Part shown: piece by piece, positions 59,646 through 64,000 of the stretch | Layout: each line of letters starts with the position of its first letter | How positions within the stretch are numbered: the stretch's first letter is position 1 | Assembly: GCF_900111025.1 (NCBI RefSeq) | Contig: NZ_FOFN01000001.1 | Location: 372,001-436,000, forward strand | DNA length: 64,000 nt | Reading direction: 5' to 3' | Origin: Hyunsoonleella jejuensis | GTDB lineage: Bacteria; Bacteroidota; Bacteroidia; Flavobacteriales; Flavobacteriaceae | Program-made: the position numbers and the translations under genes | The notes under the pieces: model-generated | What the model was told of the DNA's origin: nothing | Databases searched by the model: none | Seen by the model: the letters and a program-made list of their open reading frames with translations, nothing else

Positions 59646-60341
59646 TTAATTCGCAAAATGAGCCTCCAACTCCTTCAAAGTAGCCTCATTAGTTACTAAA
59701 TCTTTTACAACTTCACCTTTTTCAAGTACTACGATACGCTCGCACACATCAGTAACGTGCATTAAATCATGGCTCGAAATTAAAACAGTAACACCTCTAG
59801 TTTCGGCTAAATCTTTTACGATACCTTTTAGGCGAATTTGTGTTGTAGGGTCTAAATTTGCAAAAGGTTCATCTAAAATCACTACTTCTGGGTTTCCAAT
59901 AAGTGCGGCTACAATACCTGCTTTTTTCTGGTTTCCTTTGCTTAAATCGCGCAAATACTTCTTTTTTCCTAAAATTTCACCATGGAAAAAATCTTCAAAC
60001 TGGCCCACAAAAGCATCAACAGTAGCTTTATTTTGTCCGCGTAATTCGCCAACAAAATAAAAATATTCCTCAGGTGTTAAATACCCAATTAAAAAACTTT
60101 CATCTATAAAAGCCGACGTAAATGGTTTCCAATCTTCGCTTTTATTCACTTGAATATCATTAGAAATAATATGCCCCGTTGTTGGTTGAATTAAATCTAA
60201 CAATAAACTAAAGTATGTGGTTTTTCCAGCACCGTTATTGCCTACTAAACCAAAACTTTGTCCTTTGGGAATCTCTAAGTTTTCAATATGTAAAACCTGA
60301 TTTCCACTATATTTTTTTGATAAATTTGATGTTGTTATCAT
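59646..60341 (-). CDS. ABC transporter ATP-binding protein
   Basis: 231 residues: Walker A 'GNNGAGKTT' (about 37-45), Q-loop near 'AFIDESFLIGYL', signature 'DLSKGNQKK' (a degenerate LSGGQ, Lys-Gly-Asn), Walker B 'VVILDEPFANLDP', His switch 'ISSHDL'. Short exporter-type ATPase, pairing with the 492-residue permease 9 bp upstream (same strand) as a drug/lipid export or tail-anchored ABC system. Substrate unknown. Confidence 0.9.
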   Translation of the reverse strand: MITTSNLSKKYSGNQVLHIENLEIPKGQSFGLVGNNGAGKTTYFSLLLDLIQPTTGHIISNDIQVNKSEDWKPFTSAFIDESFLIGYLTPEEYFYFVGELRGQNKATVDAFVGQFEDFFHGEILGKKKYLRDLSKGNQKKAGIVAALIGNPEVVILDEPFANLDPTTQIRLKGIVKDLAETRGVTVLISSHDLMHVTDVCERIVVLEKGEVVKDLVTNEATLKELEAHFAN

Positions 60342-60350
60342 AGCTGTATT

Positions 60351-61829
60351 TTAATTATCTTGATCGAAAGCATCAATCATTTTGTATTTTGATTCTAAAT
60401 ATTTTCCTGTTATAAATCGCATTAGTTTTTCGTGAAATACAATACCTAAAACACCCATAGCAATAAGCACAATACATGCGATTTCAAAACTTAACAACCA
60501 ATTTAAAAGTGCAAAAATTAGCATTGGTAAAACAAGAAGTGGAATACCTATTAACCATTGTACTGCACCGGTACCTTGATAGTTAAATGCTGCTTTTTGA
60601 CTTAAATCGATCTTTTTTCTGTTAAAAGAGCCTCCCCACAAAATAACATGCGTATTAATACCAATGTTGTAAATGGCAGCTGCAAAATGCGCAAACAAAA
60701 TTTTCCAACCGAAATACACATAAGGTATTCCCAAAACAAATAGCACAACTACACTTAAGGCCATCAATGTAAATTTAGATTTTAAATATTGCTCGTACTT
60801 AATATTTTGGCTCATCAATAATTTATAATAACCACTATCCCAAGCGGGTACAAACTGACCAAAGTTGATTAAAAATATTCCAGTTGAAAAAATACCAATA
60901 AATATGAAGAAAAACGGCATGTTATTATAGGTTGGATTTGGATAGAAAAACAGCCCATAAAGTAACCCAATAGCCAACATCCACACAGACGATTTTGTGC
61001 GTTTATTGCGCCAAATTAATCGTAAATCCAACTGCATAAAAGGCGCAATGTCTCCAAAGTTCTTCGTCCAATCTAGGTTTGATGCATTTACCTCTTTCAC
61101 CTCTGTTTTCAAGCCACTATCTAGAAATAGCTTTTTGTGTAAGAGCTTAAAATTAAAAATATAAGTTATGGCTAATATTAGGAGAAGCACTAATATCAAT
61201 AATGGCGATTCGTAAATAGCAATAAACGCATTACCAATTAAATCTTTAAATGAAATAATTTCATAATAATTTAGAGCAAATAAACCTCCTGTTAACAAAA
61301 TAACAGGCAAAAACGATAATTCCGTTTCAGCTGAAAAGCTTTCAATTATAAAATTTAGGAAGTTAATGATAAGTGTCGTTACAAAAAGCGCTAATAGCAA
61401 TATCAATACTGAACCCGTTGGATAATCTTTAAACAATAACTTTATACCAAAAGGTATAATAGCAAAAAGCGGTAAAAAGTTAAAGAATGATAAGGCTGAT
61501 TTTCCCAATACATAATGTACTATTTTATTTCTACTGACTGGGAGTGTTAATAATGGTTTCACACTCATAACTGGAAGTTTTTGAAAGAAAAACCGAAAAA
61601 TTAAATCGCCTAAAATCCAGAAGAACAATAAACCGCAAAATGCTGTAATTAAATCTAATTTTGGGAAGACCTTTTCGAGGATTTTATCCATAAAAAACCC
61701 ACCAATTAAAAAGAAAGTCATAAAATAAAGCGCCATAAAGCCCATAAAAATCTTTATGCCTAGACTTTTTCCAAAACTGGCTGACCTAAAAAATGCTTTC
61801 CATTCTAGTTTTAAGAAATGCTTCATCAT
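60351..61829 (-). CDS. ABC transporter permease (DUF5687-like)
   Basis: 492 residues, about 10-12 transmembrane helices ('GIKIFMGFMALYFMTFFLIGGFFMDKIL', 'LILLLALFVTTLIINFLNFIIESF', 'VVVLFVLGIPYVYFGWKILFAHFAA') and a cytoplasmic N-terminus 'MMKHFLKLEWKAFFRSASF'. Its ATPase partner follows after 9 bp, and a PadR regulator is divergent upstream, a common arrangement for drug-inducible exporters. It fits the DUF5687 family of Bacteroidota (from memory). Confidence 0.82.
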   Translation of the reverse strand: MMKHFLKLEWKAFFRSASFGKSLGIKIFMGFMALYFMTFFLIGGFFMDKILEKVFPKLDLITAFCGLLFFWILGDLIFRFFFQKLPVMSVKPLLTLPVSRNKIVHYVLGKSALSFFNFLPLFAIIPFGIKLLFKDYPTGSVLILLLALFVTTLIINFLNFIIESFSAETELSFLPVILLTGGLFALNYYEIISFKDLIGNAFIAIYESPLLILVLLLILAITYIFNFKLLHKKLFLDSGLKTEVKEVNASNLDWTKNFGDIAPFMQLDLRLIWRNKRTKSSVWMLAIGLLYGLFFYPNPTYNNMPFFFIFIGIFSTGIFLINFGQFVPAWDSGYYKLLMSQNIKYEQYLKSKFTLMALSVVVLFVLGIPYVYFGWKILFAHFAAAIYNIGINTHVILWGGSFNRKKIDLSQKAAFNYQGTGAVQWLIGIPLLVLPMLIFALLNWLLSFEIACIVLIAMGVLGIVFHEKLMRFITGKYLESKYKMIDAFDQDN

Positions 61830-61843
61830 AGCTAATACGTTTA

Positions 61844-62254
61844 TTAGTTATATTTCTGAGCAATCCCTTGTACTTTCATACCCCATGACTGTCCCATCAT
61901 CATACCTTTTTGGGTTAATGAAAGTTGCTTTTCTGCAAGTTTCTTACCAATATCAGAATTATAAAACTTCAAAAGTTCCTGAATTTCGGCTCTTGTGAAT
62001 TCACTCATATACAATTCCGCCATTTCTTCATAAAGTGCGTCCAAAGTTCCCTCAGCTTCCTTTTTGTAGGCTGCTTTATTTTCTTGAGACACCATACTCC
62101 CTAGTTGTTCAATAGCGCTATCAAACGCTTTGGTGGCACCGGTAAGTTTAATAAACTCAATGGTTTCTTCTTTAAAACTTTCATCTTCTTGTGCATTCAT
62201 TGAAATGGTGAATACTAAAAGAAATAACAATAGCAATCTTTTCATTTTTGACAT
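61844..62254 (-). CDS. DUF2059-containing exported protein
   Basis: 136 residues with a signal peptide (MKRLLLLFLLVFTISMNA); the first ATG at 62254 gives MSKMKRLLLL and the second at 62245 starts the signal, so the true start may be 62245. The helical DUF2059 core is 'GTLDALYEEMAELYMSEFTRAEIQELLKFYNSDIGKKLAEKQLSLTQKGMMMGQSW'. Function unknown, periplasmic. It is 14 bp before the permease gene on the same strand, so it probably belongs to the exporter transcript. Confidence 0.85.
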   Translation of the reverse strand: MSKMKRLLLLFLLVFTISMNAQEDESFKEETIEFIKLTGATKAFDSAIEQLGSMVSQENKAAYKKEAEGTLDALYEEMAELYMSEFTRAEIQELLKFYNSDIGKKLAEKQLSLTQKGMMMGQSWGMKVQGIAQKYN

Positions 62255-62415
62255 GTTTTGGTTAATGTGAATTTTAGATATAGGTATAAAAATAGATAGA
62301 AATGTTACAATTTCCTTCCGTTTCGCATAATTATATAAATAAAAACTCTAAAGAAATTGGTTTTCTTGGTAATTTATGAGAACGAAGACTTAATAAAATT
62401 TCATACTCCCTGATG

Positions 62416-62751
62416 TTACTGCCTAAACTTCGGGTTTACTAACGCCCGCATGGTCCTTATATAATCTTCCAGTTCTGCTAATTTATAAACGGTTTCTTGC
62501 GTACCTAATTCAGTAAGTTTATAATATTTTCTAGTTCTATTGTTCACTTTTACAAATTCAACATCCAATAAACCTTCGGCTTCTAATTTATGTAATGATG
62601 GGTAGAGCGCACCTTCAGTAATAATAAGCTCACCATTGGTGATTTCCTTTACTTTTTGTGTAATTTCATAGCCATACATTTTATCATTCTCGTTTAAGAG
62701 CTTTAAAATGATGGTTGTTAAACTCCCTTTGTATAAATTAGTGCTTTTCAT
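62416..62751 (-). CDS. PadR-family transcriptional regulator
   Basis: 111 residues from ATG 62751; the in-frame TTG at 62760 falls in the gene's own -7 box. Winged-helix 'TNLYKGSLTTIILKLLNENDKMYGYEITQKVKEITNGELIITEGALYPSLHKLEAEGLLD' and C-terminal dimer helix 'YKLAELEDYIRTMRALV'. PadR regulators of this size repress nearby transporters until a ligand binds. A symmetric sequence overlaps its promoter, consistent with autorepression; the ABC exporter lies immediately downstream. Confidence 0.93.
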   Translation of the reverse strand: MKSTNLYKGSLTTIILKLLNENDKMYGYEITQKVKEITNGELIITEGALYPSLHKLEAEGLLDVEFVKVNNRTRKYYKLTELGTQETVYKLAELEDYIRTMRALVNPKFRQ

Positions 62752-62757
62752 TACTTT

Positions 62758-62798
62758 CAAATATACATAATTTATCTATGCATAAAATTATTATGTAT
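62758..62798. promoter_or_regulatory. Symmetric operator overlapping the PadR promoter
   Basis: ATACATAA (62763-62770) and TTATGTAT (62791-62798) are exact inverted repeats, and TATGCATA (62777-62784) lies exactly between them about one centre (62780.5). The PadR -7 box (TATATTTG on the minus strand, 62758-62765) overlaps the left arm. PadR proteins prefer ATGT..ACAT palindromes, so autoregulation is likely. Confidence 0.66.
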
Positions 62799-62841
62799 TA
62801 TTTTTTCGACTAATAATACCGATAAAACGTTACTGCTTCAT

Positions 62842-62849
62842 TATTTTTG
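62842..62849 (+). promoter_or_regulatory. -7 promoter box of the PaaE-like gene
   Basis: TATTTTTG matches TAnnTTTG. An in-frame TTG lies within it at 62847, so the ATG at 62865 is preferred as start. Confidence 0.62.
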
Positions 62850-62864
62850 ATAAAAATTTATTTC

Positions 62865-63929
62865 ATGTCTGAATTTCATAAACTTTCTGTCAAAAACATC
62901 AATAGAGAAACCGATAAATCGGTAAGCATAACCTTTAATGTTACTGATAATTTAAAACCTGTTTTTTCATTTAAAGCAGGGCAATACATTACATTAAAAA
63001 CCGACATTAACGGGAACGAGGTTAGGCGCGATTATTCACTTTGCGCCTCTCCAAAAAGCGGTGAATTAAAAGTAGCAGTAAAAGAAGTGAAAGACGGCAC
63101 GTTTTCAGCTTTTGCTAACAACAACCTAAAAGTTGGTGATGTTCTAAATGTTGCACCTCCCAGAGGTCGTTTTGTTTTTGAACCAAACGATAAAAAAACC
63201 AAAAATATCGCACTATTTGCTGCTGGTAGTGGTATTACACCCATTTTAAGTATCATAAAATGTGCTTTAGAAGAAGAAGTACATAGTAAAGTTATTTTGG
63301 TTTACGGGAATAAATCCACTAAAGATACCATGTTCCTTAATGAACTTTTAGAGCTACAACACCAATATAGTGAGCGTTTTTCAATTCAATTTGTATTTAG
63401 TCAAACCGATGAAGACGATGCTATTTTTGGACGTATTGAAAAAAGTACTGTAAACTACGTGATGAAAAACAAGCACAAGCACATAGATGTAGATGCGTTT
63501 TATTTATGTGGTCCGGAAGGCATGATCAACACCGTAAAAGGGGTATTAACCGAACATGGTATAAACGAAGACCGCATACATTTTGAACTGTTTAAAGCCG
63601 GTAAAACTTCAGAAAGTATAAAAGAGACAATTAGTGCAATACCTGTTGGACGTACAAAAATAACTGTTGTTGTAGATGATGAGGAATCTACCTTTGAAAT
63701 GTCTTCTAAACAAACCATTCTTGAAGCTGCGCTCGACGAAGATCTTGATGCGCCCTATTCCTGCCAAGGTGGTATTTGCAGTAGTTGCTTAGGGAGAATT
63801 AAAGAAGGTGCCGCCACTATGGTACAAAACAATATTTTAACTGAAAGTGAAGTCGCTGAGGGATTGATTTTAACGTGTCAGGCGCATCCAACAACGTCTA
63901 CTATCATTGTTGATTACGATGATGTTTAA
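62865..63929 (+). CDS. PaaE-like ferredoxin/flavin reductase
   Basis: 354 residues from ATG 62865. FAD domain with 'RRDYSLCASP' (RxYS flavin motif, about 48-57), NAD(P)H domain ('GSGITPILSIIKCALEE', 'YLCGPEGMINTVKGVL'), and a C-terminal plant-type 2Fe-2S domain: 'CQGGICSSC' (CX4CX2C) with 'LTCQAHP' (fourth Cys). This layout matches PaaE, electron donor of the phenylacetyl-CoA epoxidase, and related reductases. The other paa genes are not in the window, so another partner oxygenase or reductase is possible. Confidence 0.87.
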   Translation: MSEFHKLSVKNINRETDKSVSITFNVTDNLKPVFSFKAGQYITLKTDINGNEVRRDYSLCASPKSGELKVAVKEVKDGTFSAFANNNLKVGDVLNVAPPRGRFVFEPNDKKTKNIALFAAGSGITPILSIIKCALEEEVHSKVILVYGNKSTKDTMFLNELLELQHQYSERFSIQFVFSQTDEDDAIFGRIEKSTVNYVMKNKHKHIDVDAFYLCGPEGMINTVKGVLTEHGINEDRIHFELFKAGKTSESIKETISAIPVGRTKITVVVDDEESTFEMSSKQTILEAALDEDLDAPYSCQGGICSSCLGRIKEGAATMVQNNILTESEVAEGLILTCQAHPTTSTIIVDYDDV

Positions 63930-63948
63930 AGCCGAACCCTAAATCTCT

Positions 63949-64000
63949 TTAAACAACAGCGTTTATTTTATCTACAATCGTTTTTGGTGAGATTGATGCA
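63949..64000 (-). CDS. 3' end of an unidentified minus-strand gene
   Basis: A frame open to the right edge ends at TAA (63949-63951) with C-terminal residues 'ASISPKTIVDKINAVV'. It converges on the PaaE-like gene with a 19-bp gap. Sixteen residues are too few to identify it, and a chance frame is possible. Confidence 0.4.
   Translation of the reverse strand, partial: ASISPKTIVDKINAVV

Noticed and set aside
59411-59683. 90-codon plus-strand frame before the ABC genes
   Set aside because: It runs through the hairpin at 59582-59616 and into the antisense of the ABC ATPase end; no promoter box or family resemblance.
1-64000. tRNA, rRNA, CRISPR, insertion sequences or prophage genes
   Set aside because: None found on reading all intergenic gaps; no cloverleaf, no direct-repeat/spacer array and no transposase or integrase motif.

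Overview
The window is about 65% AT and gene-dense. It comes from a member of the Bacteroidota, almost certainly the Flavobacteriaceae. Evidence: many genes sit behind the Bacteroidota -7 box TAnnTTTG. There is a carboxypeptidase-like-domain TonB receptor, a SprE/PorW-type gliding/type IX secretion lipoprotein, and an ATP synthase cluster without beta and epsilon that encodes a long AtpB with an exported N-terminus. The order recA, sigma factor, acyltransferase, trpS, dprA, HU-SPOR protein, thioesterase, EnvC, DUF4292, TPR, nucleotidyltransferase, dut, flippase, atp also looks like flavobacterial core synteny (from memory, not searched). No rRNA, tRNA, CRISPR array, insertion sequence or prophage was seen; this is mostly core chromosome.

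Layout. 1-9.3 kb: the end of a heavy-metal RND efflux system, then a divergent metal-uptake locus: a DtxR/MntR-type repressor facing a TonB receptor, a TroA-like binding protein, an ABC ATPase, two permeases and YraN. A perfect palindrome lies between repressor and receptor, and both permeases end in winged-helix-like domains. 9.3-16.9 kb: a thioredoxin-fold protein, mfd, a TerB protein, a kinase-like protein and an inositol-phosphatase-like protein. 17-24.3 kb: a decayed gene, a histone-deacetylase-fold amidohydrolase, ferritin, a cupredoxin-like protein, an AhpD-like protein, an AraC regulator, a large exported protein and several small genes. 24.4-33.1 kb: metG, LD-carboxypeptidase, TerB-DnaJ protein, bacilliredoxin, and a PlsC / acyl-ACP desaturase / HD-domain set. 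33.1-35.3 kb: an AraC regulator, small ORFs and a candidate structured RNA. 35.3-50.4 kb: recA, a sigma factor coupled to a membrane-anchored barrel-like protein, plsC, trpS, dprA and an envelope block. 50.5-59.4 kb: the ATP synthase genes, AtpZ, bactofilin and SprE. 59.6-64 kb: an ABC exporter with a PadR regulator, a PaaE-like reductase and the edge of one more gene.

The most unusual material lies outside ordinary genes: a candidate non-coding RNA of about 180 nt with four hairpins and a 10-codon ORF in one loop; two near-identical promoter modules downstream of an AraC gene, each driving a separate gene; two copies of a composite intergenic element sharing ends and an internal 14-mer; and a dispersed palindromic repeat family. 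The repeat family occupies intergenic sites and also four in-frame sites inside mfd (twice), metG and dprA. Six small genes of 29-58 codons are described; four of them I find convincing.
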